Source: Psilocybe azurescens (taxonomy: Eukaryota; Basidiomycota; Agaricomycetes; Agaricales; Agrocybaceae). From it: a stretch of 64,000 nucleotides of DNA. Positions 34,015 to 44,338 of the stretch are shown piece after piece. A program made the translations under genes and the position numbers. The notes beneath the pieces were generated by a model. The model was given only the letters and a program-made list of their open reading frames with translations, was not told the DNA's origin and searched no databases. The stretch lies in assembly GCA_023853785.1 (NCBI GenBank), contig JAJIRX010000533.1:62001-126000 (forward strand). Direction: 5' to 3'. Within the stretch, counting starts at the first letter, position 1. Every line of letters starts with the position of its first letter.

Positions 34015-34092
34015 TAGCTTAGTTGGTTTAACGTCAGTGTGCAGCATTCTCGGATGCCCAAGTTCAATTCCTATTGGTGCTTTTTTTTTTTT
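34015..34092 (+). ncRNA. tRNA-like Pol III module of E6 with T12 terminator
   Basis: This is the best-preserved module. The A box TAGCTTAGTTGG (34015-34026) fits the tRNA A-box consensus; the B box is AGTTCAATTCC (34061-34071); a run of 12 T (34081-34092) is a strong Pol III terminator nine bases later. GCAT / ATGC can form an anticodon-like stem between them, but acceptor and T stems do not pair well. It is therefore a plausible Pol III transcription unit that is tRNA-derived, as in the head of a SINE, but placed inside a DNA-transposon-like element. Confidence 0.6.
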
Positions 34093-35459
34093 ACATTATA
34101 ATAAAATATAAATAAAATATAAATAAAATCTGGGGATCATCCTCCACCTGGAGTCCATTAGAAATTGACCCTGAAATAGTGTATTAATGCTGATATACAT
34201 GCTTCTTGAGTCAAATCCATATGGAATCCATATGGAGGATGTGAGACTCAGATGAAGTTCCACATGGAGTCCACATGGAATTCCACATCCTCCACATTGG
34301 CCCACATGGAGGATGAGTGGATTCCAGGTGGACTCCAGGTGGAGCCTCCACCTCTAAATGGCTGGTACACCTGCCAAAAAAAAGTCACCAAACTCCATGT
34401 GGACTCCACCAACTCCGGCATGGAGTTGGTGGACTCCACCCGGAATATATGGGTGAGGGTAAAGACCTCAACACATCTATCTCCATCCAAACCATTCCAA
34501 ATTCCCTCAAAAAAAGGATCTTGTAGCACAAGTCAAGCTCAAAATGCCATTCCTCTCTAAGAACCATAGGAAGGCTTGCTTAAAATTTGTCCAGAAGTAT
34601 GAAAGCTGAACAGAAAAAGACTGGAAACATCTTTTGTTTGCAGATGAGATCAAGATCAATTGAATTGGGGTCAGATGGAAGGCAGTGGGTATGGAAAAAG
34701 GCTGATTCTCTTCTCCAAACTCAGCATGTAGAAAATCATCAAATTTGGAGAAGGACATATAATGATTTTGGAGTTGTATAATAACAAGTGGTGTTGTCTA
34801 CATATGCAGGATAGAAAGCAAGATGGATAGAGAACTCTATGTGAGCATTTTGGATGACTATATCTTCCAAATTCTGGAGTATTACAACCTTACAGTCATC
34901 AACAGCTCCTTAAGACATAATGGCTCCTTGATACAAACACATATTACACTTTGATTGGTCTGCCACAACCAAAATATGAAGTAATTTCCAATTTTTGGAG
35001 ACAATATTACTTTAAATCAACATATAAACTCATTTCACTGTTTAGAATTAAGGAAGGAGTTGTTCAATACTGTAAATTGACAATCTCTCCCCCTTATAAG
35101 TAGAGCCTGGTTTCTTATCATGTCACATTATGCATTACTGAATCTGGCAATGCTGTATCAACCACTGTCTCAGAGTATTAAACATAGAATTTGTGGAGAG
35201 ATGAGCCAATAATCAGTTTGTAGCGATCTATCTAGCTTGCACATAACTCATACTACAACATATTGTCATGCCTGGCTGACCACTCTCTAGGACCACTCTC
35301 TAGGACCAAGCAAAACCAGATGAAGAAAGATGAAGCAGAGAAATGGATGGCCTGTGGAGTTCAAACCTACAATAAAGAACAGAAATCAGCAAATGGAGTT
35401 TAAAAGATTAGCCTATGAGCTGCAGCAAAACAGGCAGAGGATAAGTGTGTAAAAGCTAC

Positions 35460-37780
35460 TAAAAATGTGTACACATTGATCATAATACATTGTCAAGGCA
35501 GGTTAAAGGAGGAAGAAGTCTGCAAGATCTGGCTCAGGAAAAGGCATGGTCAAAACTGTTTGAAGAAATAATTATTTCATACACAATCAAAATGGCCCAA
35601 TGTGGATGGCCCCTCAGCCACCATCACATCTGTGAGCATGTCGATGACATATGCAGAGCCTGACTTAAAGATTGCTTTCCCAAAACAGGTGTCAGTAGAC
35701 GCTGGACAAACTGTTTTACTGAACATCACTTCAATAGGCTAAAGCCATATTGGTCCCATGCCCTTGATAAATTACATGCTTGTGCCATCAATCCATTCAC
35801 CAAAGAGGCTTACTTTAAGCTTTTTTATGAGACCATCAAAGGAGGAGAGGACGAAGAGCCAATCCTTGATGAAAATACATATGGTGTTGATAAAACAGGG
35901 ATTCAGTGAGGGATCAGCACACATGAATGTGTCTTTGGACCAGCTAGAGGTTCAGTTCAGCACCAGCAACACAGTGGAGACAGAGAAAACATTACAGTGA
36001 TTGTAATAATCTGTGCTGATGGTACATCATTGTCGCCCGCAGTTATTTTCAAGGGTGAAGGATATCAATCAAATTGGAGGCAAGACAATCCTTTAAATGC
36101 TTCATGAGTTATAATATTCTCAGCTTGATTTATCTCACTGAGGTATAGGCTTGGCTATTCAAAAAGGGTCATACAGATGGCGAGATTAGTATTGAATGGA
36201 TCAACCAGTTTGACCAACAGACAAAGGAGAAAGCAAAAGGATGCCAACAACTCTTACTGGTGCATGGGCACAACTCTCACTACACACATGGCTATATTGA
36301 ACATGCATGCAGTCATCAGATTGAAGTCCTTTGCTACCCATCACACGCAACCCACGTCTAACAAGGTCTCAATGTTGTGGTGTTCAGCATTTTAAAGCGG
36401 CAGTGGACAAAGGTCCATAATGATTTTGAGCAGAAAAACCCTGGAAAAAGGTGGAGAAGTCAAACTTTCTTGGGCTCTATACCAAGGCACACACCCTTGC
36501 ACTCACCACAGAAAATATCAAGTTGCCCTTCAAAAAATGGGGGTCATTCCTTTTAATCCTGGTGTTGTTACTGAAGAAATGATGGCTCCAAGTCTGGAGA
36601 CATTGTCAAAAGCTGTCATGTCTGTCCCACAGGAAAGTCCAGTGTTAGTCTTAATGGACTTGATGCACACTAAAATAAAAAGTGCAAATGATCAAATACT
36701 GTTGTCCAGGCCAATGAAGAGGAACTGCACCTAAATGAAGAGCTCATTGAAAATAGGGCTCTCACCACTCCCATGCACTCAGTCCAAAGACAACCCCTTT
36801 CCAATGCAGGTGCATCACCAACTCCTGTCCAAATTTCCATCACTGGATTGGCATCAACATCTGCCTTGTATCTCTTGAGTTTGTCCCCTCTTCAACCTAC
36901 CACAATGCCTCTCTCTTTCCTTCCTGTCAAATTCACATCTATAAAAAATTGATATCAAGTTTTGCTCAACAAGAAAGCCCCAAGTACTGTTTACAAAAAG
37001 AGCTTCAAGATGTGTTACAAGAGACCCAGACTTGAGAAGAGATCCAGAAGAAAATGTTGATGGTGATGCAGGCTACCACAATGCTGCAGGGGTTTTATGT
37101 TGGACAGGCACACTCTGAACTTCATGCAGCTGATGAAAAATCCAAACAGACAGCCAGTAAAAGGATTAATTGACATGGCTTACCAAAGCTCCTTTCAGGA
37201 GACAGCTTTGTTGAGGCCTTGGACAGACATGATAAAGCAGATCCAGCAAAGGCAGAAGCAACCAAGAAAAAAGATTTTCAAAGAGAAGCATGCGGCACTT
37301 TTAGGAGAATGGAAAGAAGCGGAGAAGCAGCAGCTTGAGAGAAACAAAGTGCAACTAGAAAAGCATAAGCAGCAGGTGAAGTTCTGGGAGAAAGAGAGAG
37401 ATTGGGCCAAAGGATTGGGGAAAAAGCCAGGATGGACAAAATCAGGAAAGTGTCAATATATTGAACCCCTCTCCCAAAGCCTCAGGAGACTGACAACAAA
37501 GATGGGGATGGGGACAGTGAGGAAGACAGCATGGAAGGCAAAAGACATCAAGGCAGTGATGGGGAAGATTAGATGTGATAAGCATAATCATGATGGGACC
37601 TTGCATGATGTGACTTTGTCTCAAGGAGTCATCCAGCATATGATAGGGACTTTTGGCCATCTTTTCCATTTATCTCCACTATATCTTCATGGATTTGCTT
37701 CAAACCTTGTACAAATATTCTTTAGATATGATTTGAATGGATTGTGTAAAAAATTAGAGATAAATCACTTTTTTGGGTAG
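35460..37780 (+). pseudogene. pogo-like (DDE_1) transposase relic with coiled-coil tail
   Basis: Frames around 35740-36420 give the DDE_1 nuclease block of pogo/Tigger and other CENP-B-related transposases: NPFTKEAYF, ENTYGVDKTGI, ADGTSLSPAVIFKGEG, IEWINQFDQQT, VHGHNSH and IEVLCYPSHATH. The first Asp is in YGVDKTG. The second position reads VHGHNSH where DGHNSH is usual, so that Asp is lost. Many stops separate the parts. A 227-codon open frame (37097-37780) forms the tail, with a Lys/Glu/Gln-rich coiled coil (EWKEAEKQQLERNKVQLEKH). Such proteins bind the terminal repeats and cut at TA. Confidence 0.7.
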
Positions 37781-37819
37781 TTCTACTCGATACAAAATTT
37801 AGCTGTCTCAAGGAGCCAT

Positions 37820-38246
37820 TGTTACAACAAGTCTTTTTCTTTTTCCTTTTCCTTTCTCTTTTCTTATCTTTTCCTTTCTCTTTGTCATCCCTCATATTAT
37901 TTGATACATCATTGTATGATCTGATGAACTTTGCCTTCCATCATATCTACAAAACTCCATCATATCCCTGATGGACTTTCACTTCCATCTTTTATGATAC
38001 ATCTTTTGATGAACATTTGATCTGTTTCCTTTATTCTTATATACATCTGCTGATGAACATTTTATCTCGTTTCAACTTGCTGTACAGTTCATAGTATTTA
38101 TACCAGGAAGGATCCACTGTATTCTTTAGCTAGTTCTTGAGAATCCAATCTGCTTAACCTGCTCAAACTTGAACTTGAACTTGTTCTTGTAAACGATTGG
38201 TGGTTAGATTACGCACACTGCATGATTCTAACTTGAGATCGTAACA
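37820..38246 (+). repeat. solo LTR of the gypsy copy 1/2 family
   Basis: A 427-bp LTR from TGTTACAAC to GATCGTAACA with 5-bp duplications GCCAT on both sides (37815-37819; 38247-38251). It has one copy of the internal segment of about 60 bp that is doubled in the other LTRs, and an extra CATCATATC stretch. Recombination between two LTRs presumably removed the internal part. It sits within the right terminal repeat of the pogo-like element. Confidence 0.92.
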
Positions 38247-38828
38247 GCCATTTATGACTGTAATCAAGATGATTTTATTTTTCAGCAAGATAATAACCTC
38301 AAGCACACATCCAAAAGGCTCAGAAATGGCTTAAAGACCATAAAATAGAGCTTTTGGACTGGACAGCATGATTACTAGACCTTAATCCAATTGAAAATTT
38401 GTGGCATATTGTCAAAATGTGCTTTGTAGAATACAAAAATGCTCCAAAGGGTGTCCAGGAGTTATAGAGCAGAATACTGGAGGAATGGGAGAAAAATACC
38501 CAAGGAATACTGTATGAAATTGATCAATAGTAAGTCTAGAAGAGGTTTAGATATTTTGAAGGCAAATTTGAGTCACATAAAGTACTAGTTTATATAGATG
38601 CCCATATTCCAACAGGCTGCAAAGAAACTGTCCAGATGTGTTATTTTTATAAAGTATTTAATAATAATAGATAAACCAAACAAATACAAATATATGTTGT
38701 ATCTCCTGAAAGATGTGATCCAGGGCTTTCTATCACATTTTAAATCATGTAATTTCATGAGGGTTACATAGCATTATAGTTAATTTAAGTTCAATATCAA
38801 AAACATCCAGACAGTTTTTGAGTCACTG

Positions 38829-39688
38829 TATAATTATTAGTTATTAGAATTAATATTAGCAGTAAAAAGCGAAAATAAATACATAAAACTGAATTATCTG
38901 ATAAGAGTCAAACCCAACAATTATTAAAATAGCTATACTGTATCTGACACTAAAAAGGCCATTCCAAGTTGTGCATAATATTACAAGTGCCTCTTCCAAG
39001 TTCTGGCAAAAAATTTATACAACTGCATTAATATACATCTTAACTCAATGTTACCAAAGTTTTATATTTTTGTTTTATCTAGAAAATGCACAATGAATAT
39101 TTTGCTTGCAAGAACCCAAAATGTTGATTTACAGAGAAAGCAGCCACATGTGGGAGCCTTGACAGATTTGACCTGTCCTAATAGTGGCAATAATGTGCTC
39201 ATCAATTGTTATCTCTTTCCGACCATTGCCATCATCTTTCTTGCTGCTGCAACACATTTGAAGCATGCCCAGTCAAGGTAACATATGATATTCATTCACT
39301 ATGTATTAAATTACTAACTTCTTCATGTTGTATATCTAGGATTTTGTTGAGAAACCATATTTCCAGCCTTCATTGGTGGTTCAATAATGACTGCTGTCTC
39401 TGATTCATGTGGCTGAGGTTAAACAACTGTGGTAGGGACATCAGGAAAAGGGATCTACCCTGAGAATGTCTTAGGTAATTACAACCTTTATAAAGCACAT
39501 TTAGCACTCTAGGCTGCTTTGGGACATCTTCGTGGTCTTTGGAAATAGTCTGATTCCTCAAAGCTTTCTGCAGTCTTTGCAAGATTTCAAATTTCTCTGA
39601 AGCTCTCTATGAGCCTTTTAAAAATTCTAAATTACCACAAAGCATTTTTGAAATTTATGAGCATAGCATTATTAAATCTTAGATAAAC
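38829..39688. other. AT-rich spacer, no confident gene
   Basis: An AT-rich stretch with a 77-codon frame at 39048-39281 containing LARTQNVDLQRKQPHVG, which may be an exon relic, and a CTTTGG/AAAGC-rich segment at 39480-39620 similar in style to 43000-43200. Nothing here could be assigned. Confidence 0.3.
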
Positions 39689-39980
39689 TAGGGAATGGCA
39701 CAGGTAACCCCTGGGTATCTCGCACTATACCCATACCTGTACCTGTGGCAAGCCCTACCTGCAACCTGGCAGGTTTACCCAACAAAATGAGCCAAAAACA
39801 ACCTGAATGGTTGAGAAATGAGGAGATAGATCAGAAACAGTGAATTTCACTGCTTCCTTTCTATCTCACTCAATTCTCAACTGTTTGGGAGCATTCTAGG
39901 GCTTATTTGAAATCTCACACGTATGGAAATTGTTATCTGTACCATTATCTGTGCGTACCCATAACCCATGCCATTCCTTA
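39689..39980. mobile_element. MITE, hAT-like tips
   Basis: Inverted tips TAGGGAATGGCACAGGT and, inverse, TAAGGAATGGCATGGGT bound about 290 bp with CTGTACCTGTGGC / ACCTGCAACC internal repeats. The flanks share AGATAA. There is no coding capacity. The exact edge is uncertain by a few bases. Confidence 0.5.
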
Positions 39981-40133
39981 GATAAGTACATAGCTAATTT
40001 AATAAACTACATCTGCAACATGGTATTTAAAAGATAATGGAATGAGACAGGGGGCATAGGGCCTGGTAATTGCAGAAAAATAATAGCTGCATGGTAAGAA
40101 AAGATATGCAAAAAGATAAAGTCAATTTGAACC

Positions 40134-40449
40134 TAGACAATGGCACAGGTTTGGGTATTATATATGGGTTAGTAGCCGGATATAGTGCAGATACAATTAC
40201 AGATTAAAAAATTCTATCTGTCCCCTTCAAAAAAGTCTAAAAACATAATTTTGAACCAAAACTGAGTAAGTTACAGCCAATTTTGTTCAATGTACTAAAA
40301 TAGGCCATATCTCAGTCATTTCTGTCCCAAATTGGCTGTTTTTGAACTCTATTTGATTGGTAAACATGCACAGATTACAAGTATGGTACTACACGGGTTG
40401 GATATGGATAATAGGGTTGATACACACAAGAATACACATGCTGTTGCCC
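40134..40449. mobile_element. MITE family m2, copy 1 (decayed tips)
   Basis: About 315 bp, aligned throughout with the copy at 40823-41141 (shared AGATATAGTGCGGAT-like and AAATAGGCCATATCTCAGTC segments). The left tip TAGACAATGGCACAGG is mutated; the right tip is TGCTGTTGCC. Confidence 0.6.
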
Positions 40450-40822
40450 TTGAAAGCAAATAAATAATATAAATCACATGACATTCTCCATTTGTGCTTT
40501 TGTTTACTTATGCCATTCCTGGTGAAGTGAGCTCCTTTCAACATTCCACCACCCACCACATTCTCACATCCCTGTTCAGAGCTTGGATAAACTGAAAGAT
40601 ATGTGCTACCACATTCTTCTCACCAAGCACTGTTGCTATAATTCACCCTGCCTTTAGTACAACTTAAACAAGATGGGATGCATTTTGGTTGTGACAATAT
40701 TTCCTAAAGGGACATGACCAAATATACAAGATGCATCTCATAGATTTGGTCACATCAGTTTTCATATCAGTTTTGGGAAATTTTCCCATGCATCATGTGA
40801 AAGGTTGAACTTCTGTGATTTG

Positions 40823-41141
40823 TAGGCAACAGCATGGGTTCAGGTATTTTGTACAAGTTAATAGCCAGATATAGTGCGGATATAATTACAGATAAAAATT
40901 ATCCTACCTGTCACCTTCCAAACAAGTCCAAAAGCGTAATTTTTGAGCCAAAACTGAGTGAATTATGGCCAATTGTATGCAATGCATTAAAATAGGCCAT
41001 ATCTCAGTCATTTCTGGACTGATTTGGCTGTTTTTGGACTCTTTTTGATGGGCAAAAATGCACAATTCATAGGCATGGTATTGCACAGGTTGAGTATGGA
41101 TAAAGGGTCGATATATACAGGAATACCCATGCTGTTGCCTA
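40823..41141. mobile_element. MITE family m2, copy 2, hAT-type
   Basis: 319 bp from TAGGCAACAGCATGGG to CCCATGCTGTTGCCTA, a near-perfect 15-bp terminal inverted repeat. Both sides carry the exact 8-bp duplication GTGATTTG (40815-40822; 41142-41149). TAG tips with 8-bp duplications are typical of hAT elements. No coding capacity. Confidence 0.85.
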
Positions 41142-41744
41142 GTGATTTGTGAAGTTCAACTTTGTTCTTGGTTTACCACCACCACCACCATTCTCTTACC
41201 CTCATAATTGTCAATGATGCCCAATGTCATTGATACCATTTTCACTCCCCCACACTCACTGTGCTAATACTAAGTACCAAAATCCCCATTTCTATAGTAA
41301 AGCTGACACCACCTGACAGTAACAAGAACTGGCAAGTGCCCATGTAGTGTAATAATGGCAGTACCTCAGTAAGTACTACCATTACTCTCTCCACCACTCT
41401 CTATTGCTAATCCATAACCAAGACCCCCAGTGTACCATGTCACATACTTGTGCTACATGCAGTGGCAACTGAGTATGCAACTAGCTCACATCAAACACCA
41501 TGCTGCCCATCTGCACAGATATGTTCTGTCCATCTCTTGCTTTTTTTCTTTTTGCTAACAACCATACTTTCAACAGACCACAGAGGATGGCTCACAGTCC
41601 CATCATCTTTCTCATCTGGTGTGTCCAATGCCCACTACCCTACACTCACAATAACCACCACTATTCTGTCTTTCACCATTATGAATAGAAATGCTAAATC
41701 CTGAAAGTGGGTATATCATGATCTCTCTTTCTTCTTTTTTACTA

Positions 41745-42466
41745 AGATAGGGAGCGTTAGGAACCAGCACCTTTATGTAATCAGCTTAGTAAGCGCCAAG
41801 CCTGGCAAAATCCCGCTTTTGAAAAATTCAAAAGTTTTTGTCTTCATAATTTTGGATAAATGTGCATTAATATTGTTATACCACCTCTTTATCAGACCCT
41901 CCATGCAATTTCTTCTTCAAATGTGCAGAGGTACTTTGCAGAAAGGTGTGATATCTACTCATCCAACTCTCTAATAATTGGTGTTTATTTGGTTATGTTA
42001 TTAGAAGATCTACAAACAAATGTAAGTGTGCCTGTATACCATTAGATAGTTAATCTGCATGTGTAGAAGTGGATTTGACATGGTCAAAAGTGTTTCAGGG
42101 TTGCTTTATGGCCGTTTTATGGCTTTTTTTGGTTTTTTGTCATGACTACCTTAAGCTATAGGTCACGTGTATGTATTATATAATCGGCAAAATATCTGGG
42201 TTGCATTTGAATTTTCTCCGTCTGCTATTTCTCTGCATGTTTTAAAACTTTTTGGAGCGTTTTGGTTAAAAAATTTCAGGTGGAAATTTGGGACATGTAT
42301 CTCATTTTGATAAAAGTTCTTTCCATAAAGTTGTTCTTTAATATATACTACATTATTCTACCATGCCAAAAATGCATTAAGATTATTGTTGTGGAAGCAG
42401 TTGAGGTCGCCGTCGAGAGTCATTTCTTGCTTACCTAAGGGTGCTGGTTCCTGACGCTCCCTATCT
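41745..42466. mobile_element. 722-bp MITE with AGATAGGGAGCG tips
   Basis: Terminal inverted repeats of about 27 bp start AGATAGGGAGCGTTAGGAAC and, on the other strand, AGATAGGGAGCGTCAGGAAC. TA flanks both sides (41743-41744; 42467-42468), consistent with Tc1/mariner-type mobilisation. The interior is AT-rich with no reading frame of note. Confidence 0.72.
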
Positions 42467-43381
42467 TAACTACAACACACATAACAGGTTGCATAGGACT
42501 GTTTTTGGCCCTGGCACTGGCATCAGTGATGTATTATTTGCTGTGTTCATTCAGCCATCCAGTGGCTCACCCCTGTTTCTCTGTGTCTACATTCAGTGGC
42601 ACTCATCCCACCATCTCACCTTTCAGAGTAATGAATGAGGGTGCTAAATTCCAACAGATATGTTTTAATTATCTTTTCCCCACTTTTTGCTCACTAAAAC
42701 TCATGTAATAGACAACCATCTCTGGTCCTGACGTCTATGCACCACTTGCCCTCTCCCTTCCTCAGCCTGCTGTGCTCATCCAATGGCCCAATGCCAACAT
42801 TAGCTACAGTATCTTAAATTATGATGATGGACTATCCCACATTCTATCTATCCTATTATACATTATTTTTATATATCCACTTCCCTGTCTGTGATTGTCT
42901 AATCAACTAGCATATCACTTTAGTAGAGAGCTTGCTTGAATTATATATACATTTCACTATACTTGAATTCTGTAAGATGCCATTACCATGCTGTGTCTCA
43001 AGTGAACCTGAAGAGAAATAAAAGACATCTCAGAGATGCCTTAAGTAGCTTTAGATGTCTATGAGAGGTCTTTGGATAATGTTTGGATGGCTTTGGAATG
43101 CTTTGGATAAACTGTTCCCACATCGCTTTGCATTGAAAGGAGCTTAGAGTGCTTTGTGTTTTTATTATCTTTAAAGTCTCTAAGATGCTTAAAGACACCT
43201 AGATTTCTTTGGGACAAAACCTCTTTTCCTGATGTTATAGGAACTAAGGATCTACTATGTGGTAATATGGGTGATTGCTTATAGTATTTGATATTTTGAG
43301 CTTGGATGTTATAAAGAGATCTGTTAAGTGTCCTGTGTACACTCACACCCAAAAGTGATCCCCTTGATATTGGTGATCACA
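42467..43381. other. spacer, no confident gene
   Basis: Contains a frame with weak resemblance between its two halves (41450-41700 and 42500-42700 share NRNAKS / MNEGAK-like ends) and a CTTTGGA-rich stretch (43030-43200). No gene or element could be assigned. Confidence 0.3.
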
Positions 43382-43516
43382 AGGTCTTTACCCTCACCCA
43401 TGTATTCCATGTGGAGTCCATATGAATTTTGGTGACTCTTTTGATTGCAGGTGTCCCAGCTATTTTAGAGGTGGAGACTCCACATAGAGTCCAGCTGGAA
43501 TCCACTCATCCTCTAT

Positions 43517-44088
43517 TAGTGTTTGAAAGTCCGGTTCAGTTTGGTCTTTTGGCCAAGTTTTGTAAGACCGAGACTGAGACCAGTCCACCTTTGTCCTAGG
43601 ACCTCAAAAAACCGGACTGAACCACTTAGGACCGGTCTTTTGCGGTCTTTTGCAGTCTTGGACCAGTCTTGGTCTTAACCAGTCTTAACCGGTTTTAACT
43701 GGTCTTACACCTAAAAATATGCAAAGTTGTATCAACAATAGTTGTAGAAGTGTTTTATATCTTTAAAATGACCTCAAGAACATAATATTCCGTTAAGATT
43801 TGACAATTCTATGAAAGTATTTCGCAAATTCTACCCTTTTAACAAAATTTTGAAAATTTATTTAAATTCTCAGCCAAACGTTGACCAAATATTACGGTCT
43901 TGGAGTCATTTTAAAGGGAAAAAGTAGGGTTACAAAATAGGTGGTTTAGACCAGTCTGAACCACAAATACTGGTCCTCCAAGACTGGTCTTTTCATCCTC
44001 AAAATTGAAAGACCGGACTGCTGGTCTGGTCTTGGTCTGGTCTTAGTCTTCTCTTTTGCTGGTCTTAAGACTGAACTTCCAAACACTA
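43517..44088. mobile_element. hAT-type MITE family m1, copy 1
   Basis: 572 bp with tips TAGTGTTTGAAAGTCC and, inverse, TAGTGTTTGGAAGTTC. The flanks TCCTCTAT and TCCTCCAT form an 8-bp duplication with one mismatch. E6 shows the unoccupied site at 34306-34313. The interior is filled with GGTCTT / ACCGGTCTT / AAGACC repeats in both orientations. A second copy is at 56916-57455. Confidence 0.85.
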
Positions 44089-44338
44089 TCCTCCATGTGG
44101 ACTCCATGTGGAACTTCATCTCTATATGGATTCCATGTGGATTTGACTCATGAAGCATGTATATCAGCATTAATACACTATTTCAGGGTCAATTTCAAAT
44201 GGACTCCAGGTGGAGGAAGATTCCCAGATTCTATTTATATTTTATTTATATTTTATTATAGTGTAAAAAAAAGCACAAATGGGAATTGAACTTGGGCATC
44301 CAAGAAGGCTACATGCTGATGTCAAACCAACTAAACTA

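Larger units (their letters stand above)
32319..34468 (+). mobile_element. E6: complete Pol III-core terminal-repeat element, family A
   Basis: A 2150-bp insertion with the exact 9-bp duplication CAACACATC (32310-32318; 34469-34477). The empty site exists in the sister Tc1 at 45286-45294, so both edges are fixed. The ends are ATGTACTTTACCTCCACCC and, inverse, AGGTCTTTACCCTCACCC. Subterminal repeats are of the ATGTGGACTCCA / GTGGAGTCCA type. The interior has an A+T segment (32700-32880), a GTCGTT-rich block (32990-33520), a CTCGTTC-rich block (33590-33730) and the Pol III module with a 12-T terminator. No transposase found. Confidence 0.82.
34893..38260 (+). mobile_element. pogo-like element with TA duplication, interrupted by a solo LTR
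   Basis: The ends CAGTCATCAACAGCTCCTTA and, inverse, CAGTCATAAATGGC / GCTCCTTGAGACAGC (split by the LTR) form short inverted repeats flanked by TA (34891-34892; 38261-38262). The element is 3368 bp including a 427-bp solo LTR with its 5-bp duplication. It carries a DDE_1-type transposase relic. The sister Tc1 at 44873-44874 has the unoccupied TA. Confidence 0.78.
32240..38828 (+). mobile_element. second-family Tc1/mariner relic, split by E6 and a pogo-like element
   Basis: Three segments (32240-32318, 34469-34892, 38261-38828) align in order, inverted, with the complete element at 44339-45919. The last carries QQDNNLKHTSKRL, LDLNPIENLW and a right terminal repeat ending TTTTTGAGTCACTG at 38828 with TA after it. 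The left terminal repeat is lost. The first break is E6, flanked by CAACACATC; the second is the pogo-like element, flanked by TA. The uninterrupted versions of both sites are present at 45286-45294 and 44873-44874. Confidence 0.8.

Noticed and set aside
34008..34080. Functional tRNA gene
   Set aside because: A and B boxes are good but acceptor and T-arm stems do not pair; the module is repeated inside transposable elements, so tRNA-derived is the safer call.
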